Shown here: piece by piece, positions 31,570 to 41,739 of the stretch | Layout: the number at the start of each line of letters is the position of its first letter | Position numbering within the stretch: position 1 is the first letter of the stretch | NCBI RefSeq assembly: GCF_002104995.1 | Contig: NW_024468249.1 | Span: forward strand, 1,116,001 to 1,180,000 | DNA length: 64,000 nt | Origin: Linderina pennispora | Lineage: Eukaryota; Kickxellomycota; Kickxellomycetes; Kickxellales; Kickxellaceae | Direction of reading: 5' to 3' | Notes under the pieces: model-generated | Databases searched by the model: none | What the model was told of the DNA's origin: nothing | The model's input: the letters and a program-made list of their open reading frames with translations, nothing else | Translations under genes and position numbers: made by a program

Positions 31570-34500
31570 TCAGCAGCCAAAAGCATTCCACCAGCAAAAG
31601 CAGCCATACGGGGCTCCGGCGGTCAGTCAGCGCGCGGCTATTGAAAGGAAGCAGCCGATACACACCGTCGACGCCCGACTTGAAGCAGGCAGCATTGCAA
31701 ACACACGAGGCCGGCGAGCAAGGGCCACACACGCTCCTACGCCGACTGTACTCGACGGGCAGGAAGCCGTCAGAAATGGATCTATACAGTTCAGCGCAGC
31801 GGACGGCGAAGCCGCAGGTACTGGACGTGGCGCGCACCCAGACAACTGGGTATCCGATATCCACACGCACGCCAAAGACGCCCATAGCGAGCAGCGACGG
31901 AGCACAGGTGCGACGCACGGCAACCAGCGCCAGCATAAAGTCCAAAGCGTCACAGGAGGCCGATACACACAGCAAACTGCAGGGGTTCCATGTCCGGGTA
32001 ATCAATACGCATAGCGGCAAGGCCGTGGTGCGCGCGCCGATTCTGGTCAGCGAGGATAAGAGCAGCGAGGAGGAGCTGGAGCTGCCACCGCCCAGCGCCG
32101 CCGAGCTCAAGTACACCGCCCAGAGGGCGCTGCTGTCGACCACTGCCGCATTAATGGCGTCAACCAGCGGCAATGGACGGCCGGCAACGCGCGCTCGTGC
32201 AGCGAGAATGGAGCCCAGGACACCGACCGGGCAGCAGAGCCGGGCGGCAGCTGGCTTGGGCGATGCGGGAAGCTTCAAAATTGACCTGGAGTTTGACTCG
32301 GAGCGCCCATATGCGGGAACTGCTGGCGGGATGGCTGCAAGTGCGCAAAGTAGCCGGCAGACGGTACAGGGGCGGCAGCAGGGCTCGGCATCTGTGGTGG
32401 CGGGCCGGCTGGAAAAGGGCCGGCTGTCGACTGAGAGCGTTCTGGAATCATGGGGCATGGCCACCGCAGTAACCGGCGCCGATCTTTCCATGAGCAACGT
32501 GGCAGCTACTAGCGCCGTGGGTCCAGTAAACGACACTGAAGAGGAGAGCGAGGCAGACAGCGTGGTTGAGGACACGGCGCTCAGGGTCGAGGGCATGGCG
32601 CGCGGATACCCGGCGGCGATTGATTCAGTGGTAAGTGGTGTTTTTTGCTGGGTAGTGGCGCATGCTTGCTACACAGGGCATGCGCGGGTGTCGTGATTCG
32701 AGGGACACCATATATGGAATACAGAATGCGCCTATTGTTGCCAAAGCCTTGTCAATTGTCAGCTGCCGATATAGCCGTTCACTACGCGTCACATCTCCCC
32801 CTTTACATTTTCGCCCATGGCTGTATTTCGTGGGCTGTGCTGGATAGCCAGGGCGCTGCTGGTGCAGTGTGGTGTGATGCAGATCAGCAACGAGTCCACT
32901 TGACATGGATGTTTCTTTCATTCGTCAAACACTGATATGTAATTTTTGGCCGATCGTGCTGGGCAGTCCAATTTATGATGTGCGAATCGCTCATTGTGTT
33001 GTTGTCATTTTCTCCTAACCTTGCGAGCCGCCTGGTGCCATATATCCACAACGGACGAACAGGTTGGGCAATTTTCCGCCAAAAGAAGGAGCACATTACT
33101 CATACTCTCCGCTTTTATTTCTTGGATGAGACCGGTGGGCCCAAGCCGGGGGGTGTTTGGCAGGGCCCGCGGTCTCGATTTCGATAACGGACCGTGGCTC
33201 CTGAGCGCACTTTTTTCCTTTGTAAAGCACCCTTTTTCTACTCTTTGTCCAAGCTGTGTGTTCCTGGCTCCTTGCAAAACAGCAAAATTCTCTCCATGAT
33301 CTGCGCGTGCTGTTTTCTCGGCTACGTTCTCATTACTGCGCTAGCTGGCGTTATTGTCCATATCTACTACAAGGTAAACGCCCAGTTGGGGGAGGACAGA
33401 CAGCAGCGACTTTTTTGCCCAAGGGGCCACATCCCGTTTCCACACGCATTATCCAGCGGTCTGTCTCTTTTACGTCAGTGCAACTGCTAGCGTACAACAA
33501 ACATAATTATGCTGGGATCCATTCGGAAATTCGGTCTCGGACCGACAGGCAGACCGGCTTGTTGTCCAGGATAAAAAAGGGGGAGATGCAATACCACGAG
33601 AACCAAAGCGAAGAATGGGCAGCTTTGGTCCCTCGTTCTGAAGTATTTTATTTGCTCTGCCGAGGAGGATGGACGCGCTCAGCCTGGTTGTGTAGCTGAT
33701 TGCCTCGGCAATTATTCCAGTGCACTTTTTCTGGAGGTTCCGCCCTTGAAGAGCACGCGTTCTACTCTTTTTGTAGCACTTTTGCAGCTGTTTCCCAGAG
33801 CACGCATCTCTCATTTGCTTCTGCATTTCCTATTTTTATAGTATTCTTGTTTTGCCACTCCCTCCACTCCCCCTTTTCTTCCTATTCTCGCGCATACCTT
33901 TTTGCATAAACAGGGGACGCACTATTCATAACGCATATACTTTGCTATAGTTCCCCGGACCGCCAGGACCAGATAATCGCACCAGCTCAGTGGTGCTCTC
34001 TGACGAATCGCAGCGACTTATCGAGAGCATATTCAGCGGCCGGCTCAGCACCAGCAAGGACCAGGGGCCGCCCACCAGCACTAGCGCATTCCAGAGCGCC
34101 GTACACGTAACGCAGTTCAGCACCCCGCAGCCGCGGCCACCACCAAAGCTTTCATCGCCGGAGATGCCGGTGAAATCGGAGCCGCTCAAGGGCCTGGGGT
34201 CGGGGCAGCTGGGCATCAGCAGCGAGCAGTACCAGACGGGCAGCAGAGGCAGCAGCAAGATGCGCAAGCCGTCGTTCTGGTCGATCTTTCGCGGCGGCTC
34301 AGCGCGCAAGGAGCAGAGCGCAGACGAGGTAAGTGATGATGCGGGATCTATCTGGCCCATTTATTTCCGGGCGCTTTGGCTACATTTCGCTCGAGTGTTT
34401 GCTATGGACGGCGGGGTGGATTGGGTTAGAGCTTGTGCTGACTTCTCCTACCATGCCTTTTTGTGTCTTGGGAGGCAGAATAAAACAAATGGCGGGTTTC

Positions 34501-37500
34501 CCTTTGGCAATGCGGGAGCTTGGTGGTGGCTTGAAGGTCGATTATGAAACAGGCACTGGGATTCATTGGCAAAAAGGTTTTTTCCTTGGACCGGCCAGCC
34601 GTTTTCTGGCTCTATTTATGCTGCTGAGGGACGGGAGGGAGCTGCCCAGTCAAGTGTTTTTTGTTTTTGTTTTCTTCTAGCCCAAATTTTTTTCACCTTT
34701 TTCTGCACATCCCCTCGGGCTGAGATTTTTCGCTTTATCTCTGAGGAATCGTGCTCGTTTCTTGTTTCCGTTATTTTGCCTTGCGCCTGTATTTATCTTC
34801 TTTCACTTGCATATATTATTTCTCCTTTCCCGCGCCATCATAAACCGACTCTCTTGTGCTCCCCTCGCTGGTCTTTAAACACTGAGACGGGTAACACAAA
34901 AGCACTAAAACGTTTATTTTTAGAAGGACATATCGGCTCGGCACGACAGTGATAGCGCCAGCCACAGCTATCTTCGCAGACGGCGGTCATCCTCGGTAGT
35001 TTTGGCGGCATCAGTCAGCCTGTCGAATATCCGGGCGGCAGCAGCCAGCAAGCGCGACAAGGCGGCAGCTCGATTGATGCCATCAGTGGAGCAGGCAGAA
35101 ACAATAGCACAGCCATTGGAGGACAGTACAGAAGTAGCGGCAGTAGCGAGCAGTAAGCGGCGCTCGAGCGTTGTTGCATCTGGATATCATACGCCAGACC
35201 AGGAATTTGAGTCCCTGACGACAGCGGCAGCAGTGGCAGTGGATAATTTGTCGGAGAAACTGAGTGAGCGCGTGATGTCGGGGCAGTCGCGTGCGGAATC
35301 GGTGGCCACGCAGGACGACTCAATCACAGAGGGCGTGGGGATGCCGGAACAAGGCGGAGAGACAGCAGAGTATGCGGTGGCGGCGGGCGAGCTGCCGGCA
35401 GATGCGACGGCGGTGGGCTCAGATGCGGGCTCGGCGGGCGGCGGGCTGGGAATCAGCGAGGCGGAGGCGAGTCCCCAGCCCGGGCGGCTGCAGTTCTCGC
35501 CAGACATGCCAGCAAAGCAGGTGAAAATTGTGCAGACGGAGGCGGAGCGCGCTGAGGAGCAGGCGGTTGCGCTGGGGCGGTACCTGTACCAGCTGGAGGA
35601 GGCGCACTGCGGCGCGGCAGGGCAGAAGCCCCTGGAGCCGGCTCTGCCAGAAGCACTGCAGGGAGTGCATGTACCAGGGCTGGTGGAGCACGCGGAGTGG
35701 CTGGGGCGGCGGTCGTCGTTCAGCGGGCGGGTGCTGCAGCATTACATGGGGAACTACGACTTTGCAGGGCTGCGGATTGACGAGTGCCTGCGGCGGCTGT
35801 GCAAGCACATGTACCTGCGCGGAGAGTCGCAGGTGATTGACCGGCTGCTGGAGGAGCTGGCGCGGCGGTTCATCGTGTGCAATCCGGAGTCGCGGCTGCG
35901 CACGGTAGATGTAGCACATGCGGTGACATACTCGACGCTGCTGCTGAACACGGACCTGCACATGGCACAGATCCGCACCAGTGAGCGCATGTCGAAGAGC
36001 CGGTTCGTGCGGAACACAATCGACACGATCGCGCAGTTCCAGGGGGCATCGGCGATGGCAGAAGAGCCGGCGGTCTTGGAGGAATCGCAGGCGGAGCTGT
36101 CGCCGGCGCCGCAGCTGCCGGAGCTGGATCTGCGGCGGCGGGGCAGCGCAGCGGCAGCCAAGGCGTCGATGGAGGAGGCGGCAGTCAAGGCGTCAATGGA
36201 GGAAGCAGCGACGCCGTCAACGGTGGCGTCGCAGGGCGAGGGGTTTGAGGAGGGGCGGCGGAGCCTTGTGGGGTCGATGGCGTCGCTGAACATCACGCTG
36301 ACGTCACCGTCGTCGACGCAGCCGGTACCCCGGTCGTCACGCGATGTGGTGCGGCTGATGGGATCGCGCGGCAAGCGGTTTTCGTTCTTCGACGGCAGCA
36401 CGGCGGGCGGTGGGATTGCAGGGCCGGCGCCGGTGGCCAGTCCGTACTGGCGTGGCCAGCCCAACATCGCTGCGGGCGTTCGACCGGCTGCGGCGCAAGG
36501 TGTCGACGAACAGCCCGCGCGGGTCGGCGGAGGAGTCGCCGGAGCCCTGCGAGTCGGAAGCGGCGGTGCGCAGCGGGGCGAGCCTGGCGGATCTAACCGG
36601 TGTGCTGAAGGATGTGTATGTGGGGATCAAGAACCGGCCGCTGGGGCAGCCGGCATTTGCACGGCGTGGCGGCGACGGCAGCCAGGGGGACCTGCGAGCC
36701 AGCATGGCGGTGGGGCGGGCCAAGGCGTCGATGGACGAGAGTGAGTTTGGCGACGTCGGATCCCCGGCGGGCGGGCGGCCGAGCTCAGTGCGTAGCGTAC
36801 CGCTGCATGCAGTGCAGCGCACGCGGTCGATCAGCTCACTGAACCAGAGTGGTGGGCGGCGGGCGGTGGGCGGCGAGGCGATGCGGCGGTCGGGCACGTC
36901 GATGCTGGGGTTCAATGCAGTGCGGGCGTCGCCGTCGTCCGCGTCGATGGGGGTGTTCGGGGGAACATACGCGTCGTGCATGCGGTCACCGATCGAGAAC
37001 CGGTTCATCCGGTCGGGCGTACTGGTGCGCAAGCACTTGTTTGAGCGCTCGGGCAAGAAGGCGTCACAGCGGTCGTGGCGCACGTGCTACGTGTCGGTGG
37101 ACCGCGGGACCGTGGCCATGTACAAGATGGACGGGCGCCACGGCGGGCACCCGGACGGCCGCGAGCTGACCGACACGTCGCTGCAGCTCGGCTCGGTGTC
37201 GCTACGCCACACGCTGACTCAGATGATGCCGCCGCCGGGCTATTCGCGGTCGCGGCCGCACGTGTTTGCCTTGCAGCTGCCGAGCGGCGGCGTGTATCTG
37301 TTTCAGACGGCGTCGGAGGTGGAGCTGCGGGACTGGGTGGCTGCCTGCAACTACTGGGCAGCACGCGAGTCCAAGGCCCCGTATATGATCGGCGGTGTAT
37401 ACAACATGGAGTATGGGTGGGACAACACCGGCGACTTTGCGCTGCGGCTTGAGGAGCGCGAGGCACGGCTGGAGCGCGGCGAAGAGCCGACGGTGGCCGA

Positions 37501-38152
37501 GCGGGCGGCCGAGGAGCGCCGGGTGGCCGAGGAGCGCGAAGCGAGCCGCAATGCGAGCATTCTGGAGTGGACGCCGCCCACCAACCCGATGCAGCGGTCG
37601 GAGCTGGACGAGTCGAGTCAGCTCGGGTCGCTGCTGCACCACATTGCGTACCTGGAGGACGAGCTGGTGGCGCACAAGAAGGTGCAGGGCAGCATTGACG
37701 AGCGGTTCTTTGCGCGCACGCAGCAGCACCAGCGCGCGTTCTCCAACTGGGAGCGCAAGGCGCAGTACATTCTGAAGGAGCTGATCAAATACCAGAGCTA
37801 CGCCGACTACCTGGAGAAGGCCATCCGCACAGCGCAGGACGAGCTGGCCATCCCCGAGGAGCCTTCGGCTAGCGCCGACAGCAACGTGACTGTCCACGAG
37901 GAGGAGGAGCGCCCAGTGGGGAGTGCATTGGGCGCGTCGCGCGCGTCGTTGCCGCAGGCTGCCAGGCGGGCTAATACGGAGGCGTCCAAGGCCCTGCCGA
38001 TCAAGGAGCTGCTGGCGCCGACGTCCGAGAAGGCGCGCAACCGCGCAAGCATTATTGGCGCCGACAAGCTGCGGCAATCGAATCCAAGTCTGCCGTCCAG
38101 TGCATCGCCTACCGGTACGGTTGTGCCGACGGTGCCGCCAAAGACCGCCTAG
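31570..38152 (+). CDS. Sec7-PH domain Arf guanine nucleotide exchange factor
   Basis: Exons about 31570-32630, 33951-34328 and 34924-38152 (phase 0 joins at the last two) encode roughly 1550 residues. A long Ser/Pro/Thr-rich N terminus leads to a Sec7 domain at about 35,720-36,045, with LRGESQVIDRLLEELARRF carrying the catalytic Glu finger and YSTLLLNTDLHMAQ. After a low-complexity linker comes a PH domain at about 36,990-37,360 (IRSGVLVRKHLFERSG, then SEVELRDWVAACNYW) and a coiled coil (about 37,600-37,850). The layout resembles EFA6/PSD and yeast Syt1-type ArfGEFs, which activate Arf at membranes. The true start is unresolved: the coding-like frame extends upstream of the first ATG at 31,776 and opens at a TACTAAC/TAG acceptor, implying an earlier exon. 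The frame shifts by +1 near 36,400-36,450. Confidence 0.8.
32631..33950 (+). other. 1.3-kb intron of the Sec7-PH gene
   Basis: Begins GTAAGT, ends TATAG, and joins two phase-0 exons. It is far longer than the 70-134 base introns elsewhere. It contains no recognisable gene, though internal TATA-like and pyrimidine-rich stretches could mark an internal promoter. The next intron, 34,329-34,923 (595 bases, GTAAGT..TTTAG), is also long. Confidence 0.6.
36160..36212 (+). repeat. in-frame 27-base tandem duplication in Sec7-PH gene
   Basis: The sequence aaggcgtcgatggaggagg and its near copy aaggcgtcaatggaggaagc lie side by side and encode KASMEEAAV followed by KASMEEAAT in the Sec7-PH linker. A recent slippage duplication within low-complexity sequence. 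Confidence 0.6.
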
Positions 38153-38390
38153 GCTCTTCTCGTTTTCGCCAACTTTTCTTTTTAGTATTTCGTAGTAATA
38201 TTCTCCATTTCTCGTCATCGCAAGCTCTTATCGTGACCTGTGCTTCTCAGTGCTGGCTTTGTTTTTTTAATTTCTTTGGTATTTCGAAACCGCAGCTTTG
38301 AAATACCAGAATTTTTTGTTTTGCACTTGTTTTTGGATCCCCGTCCCATGCGAAGCGAGCACGCGGTGTCTTGTTTTTCTTGTGGCTGGC

Positions 38391-38413
38391 TTTTTTTTTT
38401 TTTTTTTTTTTTT
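38391..38413. repeat. 23-base poly-T tract upstream of NAD kinase
   Basis: Uninterrupted T run about 105 bases before the NAD kinase ATG, followed by pyrimidine-rich sequence. Long poly(dA:dT) tracts can keep fungal promoters nucleosome-poor. The exact length is error-prone. Confidence 0.6.
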
Positions 38414-38516
38414 GGCAGTAGTCTTCCTCGCTCCACACGCAAACTCTCCTCTCCTCTCACCATTAGTAATCCCTTTTTTTGTATTTGTCTTACTCTTATT
38501 GCTTCTGAATCACCAA

Positions 38517-40406
38517 ATGTCCGCACAGCCAGCTTCGTCACAGCTCGAGTGGAGCGGCAGCTCGACAAGCGACATGACCGAGACGCTGGGCGACAAGTTC
38601 ATCAAAGAGACCGACAGCCTGACGGTGACCAATCCGATCGGTGTCGGGCAGTGCGCGCTCCACCCGTGTCTGTCGCGCCGGGCCACAGTGTCGTCACCAC
38701 CGGTGGAGGAAGAAGAAGCAGACGACAAGCCAGGGCTTTCAATGCGGGTGGTGGAGCAGCAGCTGGAGCAGCTGGTTATAAGCAATGAGCGGCAGTCGCC
38801 GCCAAGCTCATCGACATTGCTGGGCCGCAAGTCGTCATCGTCAAGCGCGGCCATGGTGACACATGCAGCACGTAATCTTATGCAGAGCGCGCATGAGCTG
38901 GGCCGCGGGTCGGAGACGCCGACGGTGGGGCTGGTGGAGACGGCGGTGAGCGTGCGGGAAGTGTCGAAGCGGATTGGCCGCACGGTGGTGCAGGTGGGGC
39001 GAGTGCGGCGGATCATGATCGTGACCAAGCCCAACGACACGGGGCTGGTGAGCCTGACGCGCGACCTGGCGCTCTGGCTTCTGGAGCAGGGCCTGTCGGT
39101 GTTTGTCGAGGAGCGGCTGGCGCAGCAGCGGCGGTTCCATCTGCAGCGCTTTGCGAGATTCGCTGGCCTGCAGTACTGGACCATGGAATTGTGTGCCGAG
39201 CACCCGGAGATGTTTGATTTTGTGGTCACGCTGGGCGGCGACGGCACGGTCCTGTATACGTCGTGGCTGTTCCAGAGGACGGTGCCGCCGATCATTCCCT
39301 TCCATTTGGGCTCCTTGGGCTTCCTGACAGTGTTTGACCACCACCACGCGCGCCGCGTCCTGGCGTCGGCCATCCACGCGGGCGTGCGCATCAACCTGCG
39401 CATGCGGTTCACCTGCACTGTCTACCGTCTGGCCGACGCCGCCGATGCAGAAGCAGCCAATGTGCTGGCCGATGCAGCCGACTGCAACCGCGCCATCGAC
39501 CACGAGACCGCCACCCGGGGCATTCGCGGCGGCGAGGAGCTGTGCTCAGCCGAGGTGGCCTCGGGCAAAATAGCCAAGCCGACGAGGTCGTTTAGCGGAA
39601 CCAAGAAGGAGCGGCGGAGACGGCGCAGCACCGAGGCCAGCTCAGACGGCTCGGTGCGGGTGCGGAGACGCGGGGGGCGACGTCACGTGCACCAATCCCC
39701 CGACGGCATTAAATGCGACGAGCCGGTGTTTGTGCCGCCGGAGCCGCTGGACCTGCCCGAGTCCGAGTGGGAGGACGTGCCGCAGGCGTACCAGGGCAAG
39801 GCGAAGCGGGCGTGGCGGCGCGGCGAGAGCTTCCAGGTGCTCAACGAGCTGGTGGTGGACCGCGGGCCGAGCCCGTATCTGTCGCAGATCGAGCTGTACG
39901 GCGACGGCAACCACCTGACCACGGTCGAGGCCGACGGCCTGTGCCTGGCGACGCCGACGGGCTCCACAGCGTACAGTCTGGCGGCCGGCGGCTCGCTGGT
40001 GCACCCGGAGATCCCGGCCATCATGGTGACGCCAATCTGCCCGCACACGCTATCGTTCCGGCCGATGCTGCTCCCGGACTCGATGGTGGTCCGGGTGGTG
40101 TTGCCGCCCGACAGCAGAAACACCGCCTGGGCGTCGTTTGACGGCCGCCATCGCATTGAGCTGCGGCGCGGCGACCATATCCAGATCACCGCGTCAAAGT
40201 ACCCCCTGCCGACTGTCTGTGCATCGCAGTCGCAGACCCAGGACTGGATGGCGAGTCTGAGCCGCTGCTTGAACTGGAACGAGCGGAAGCGCCAGAAGAA
40301 GTTTGCTGGTGAGAAGGAAGAGGAGGAGCCCGATGGCGATGAGGGAGATAACGCGGGCGACGAAGATGAGGGCGACAGCGACGGTCGCTCAGACGAGACC
40401 GAGTGA
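38517..40406 (+). CDS. ATP-NAD kinase (Utr1/Pos5 family)
   Basis: A 629-residue NAD(H) kinase. The N-terminal 160 residues are Ser-rich and poorly conserved. The catalytic domain starts at VRRIMIVTKPND and has FVVTLGGDGTVLYTSWLF (the GGDG motif), PIIPFHLGSLGFLTVF and, after a roughly 110-residue insertion of basic low-complexity sequence, VVDRGPSPYLSQIELYGDGN and ADGLCLATPTGSTAYSLAAGGS. The C terminus is highly acidic (EEEEPDGDEGDN). It phosphorylates NAD to NADP for reductive biosynthesis and oxidative defence. No mitochondrial targeting peptide is evident, so the cytosol is likely. The ATG at 38,517 is chosen because sequence upstream is T-rich leader. The large basic insertion (about residues 330-405) between the GGDG and TGSTAY motifs is unusual. 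Confidence 0.92.
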   Translation: MSAQPASSQLEWSGSSTSDMTETLGDKFIKETDSLTVTNPIGVGQCALHPCLSRRATVSSPPVEEEEADDKPGLSMRVVEQQLEQLVISNERQSPPSSSTLLGRKSSSSSAAMVTHAARNLMQSAHELGRGSETPTVGLVETAVSVREVSKRIGRTVVQVGRVRRIMIVTKPNDTGLVSLTRDLALWLLEQGLSVFVEERLAQQRRFHLQRFARFAGLQYWTMELCAEHPEMFDFVVTLGGDGTVLYTSWLFQRTVPPIIPFHLGSLGFLTVFDHHHARRVLASAIHAGVRINLRMRFTCTVYRLADAADAEAANVLADAADCNRAIDHETATRGIRGGEELCSAEVASGKIAKPTRSFSGTKKERRRRRSTEASSDGSVRVRRRGGRRHVHQSPDGIKCDEPVFVPPEPLDLPESEWEDVPQAYQGKAKRAWRRGESFQVLNELVVDRGPSPYLSQIELYGDGNHLTTVEADGLCLATPTGSTAYSLAAGGSLVHPEIPAIMVTPICPHTLSFRPMLLPDSMVVRVVLPPDSRNTAWASFDGRHRIELRRGDHIQITASKYPLPTVCASQSQTQDWMASLSRCLNWNERKRQKKFAGEKEEEEPDGDEGDNAGDEDEGDSDGRSDETE

Positions 40407-40542
40407 TTAACGATCCCCGGCCTTTTATCATGTGGCTCTAACAAAAGCCCCCGCCCAGTGCTTCGGGGTGTGCTTCTCTAACCTCTTTCTCCCTCTTCTT
40501 TCTTGTCTATTTTTCAAAGCCTCTTAGCAAAATCTCACAATA

Positions 40543-41468
40543 ATGCCACGGCCCGGAGAAGGCAAAATCGACTGCAAAGTTATTGCCGGGCGGGTGCACC
40601 AGTCGCTGTCATCTGCATATCCGCTCAAGCTGCTGTCGCCCGAGGCTGTGCCCGGCACCACGCAGCTTCTGCCGGCCGTCAGCTACATTCTCTCGTACGG
40701 CGGCGGGATCGTCCACGGGGACCAAATCCACGTCGACGTGCACGCACACCCCGGCACAGCGCTTCTCCTGCTCACGCAGGGCTCGACCAAGGTCTACCGG
40801 TACCGGCCCGGCCGCCCGCCCTCGTACCTGAAGAACCCGCGGAACGAGGGCAAATTCGACATCGGCCAGACATACCAGACATTGATTGTGACTGTGCACA
40901 GCAACGCGCTGGTGTGCTTGCTGCCGGACCCCGTGACGTGCTTCGAAAGCGCCAAGTACAACCAGCGCCAAATGGTGCATATGCAGGAATCGGCGTCGCT
41001 GGTGCTGCTGGACTGGATGACCAGCGGCCGGATGAGCCGCGGCGAGCGCTGGGCGTTCGACAAGTACCTGAGCGTCAATGTCGTCGAGACACAGGGCACG
41101 GTGATTGTGCGCGATGCGCTGCTGCTGGAGAAACACATGGGGGCGCTTGACCGCCTGCATAATGTCGATGTGTTTGCGTATCTTCTGGTGCTGGGGAAGC
41201 AGGTCGAGCACATTGCTCGGGTGTTCCGTGACGAACACAGCGTGCAGCGCATCAGGCCGTTCCGCCCCAATGCGTGCGGCGTGGATGTCGACGAGTCGGA
41301 GGTCCGCTGGTCGGTCTCCGAGGTCTGCGAGCGCGGCATCGAGGGCGTCGCCTGTGCGCATTGCCGGGCCGAGCACCGAGTCGGTCAAGGCGTGGATCAA
41401 GAAGCGCATTTCCTGGCCTCCACTCGGTCGTGGGCGACTCGGCCTGGTCCATGTACTACAATGCCTGA
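40543..41468 (+). CDS. ureD: urease accessory protein UreD (two frame breaks near 3' end)
   Basis: UreD-family protein of about 308 residues. Recognisable segments are SYILSYGGGIVHGDQIHVDV, TALLLLTQGSTKVYRY, SASLVLLDWMTSGRMSRGERW and, in the second frame, VRIAGPSTESVKAWIKKRI, with the end LHSVVGDSAWSMYYNA in the third. Frame 1 passes to frame 2 near 41,347-41,350 (extra T, or two bases missing) and to frame 3 near 41,415-41,425, and the true stop is 41,466-41,468. UreD, with UreF and UreG, delivers nickel to apo-urease, so the fungus probably uses urea. The residues on each side of the breaks remain family-like, so errors are likelier than gene loss. It converges on the mitochondrial L34 gene with 57 bases between stops. 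Confidence 0.85.
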
Positions 41469-41525
41469 CATGTATTTCCACCTCTCCCTTTGCTAGTCAT
41501 GTATTTCCGAAAAGCATAAAGCTGT

Positions 41526-41739
41526 TTAGTGCGACAGGAACTTGCGCCCCTTGAGCTTGCGACGGGTCAGCACCCGCCGTCCCGTCCTTGGTGCGCAGCC
41601 GGCTCAGGAACCCGTGCCGTCTCTTGCGCTTCAGGTTGCTCGGCTGGTACTCGTTTCCGTACGTCCGCCAGCGCACCTGCAGCGCGCCAATGCTCACCAG
41701 GCATCCGCCACCCAGCCGCCGGTTGCGCCACCGTCCAAC
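41526..41739 (-). CDS. MRPL34: mitochondrial ribosomal protein bL34m, last exon (one frame break)
   Basis: Encodes the conserved end of bL34: VRWRTYGNEYQPSNLKRKR, then RHGFLSRLRTKDG, and after skipping one base RRVLTRRKLKGRKFLSH and stop. The extra base is the T at 41,580 (A on the coding strand) within gacgggAcgg. The exon opens at a TTTAG acceptor (41,740-41,744), and a TACTAAC branch site lies about 40 bases upstream, so the mitochondrial presequence is on an earlier exon. A candidate start reading MLRTIVV lies near 41,834, but no good donor connects it. It is a large-subunit mitoribosome protein. Identity is firm; the 5' exon is not. Confidence 0.8.
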
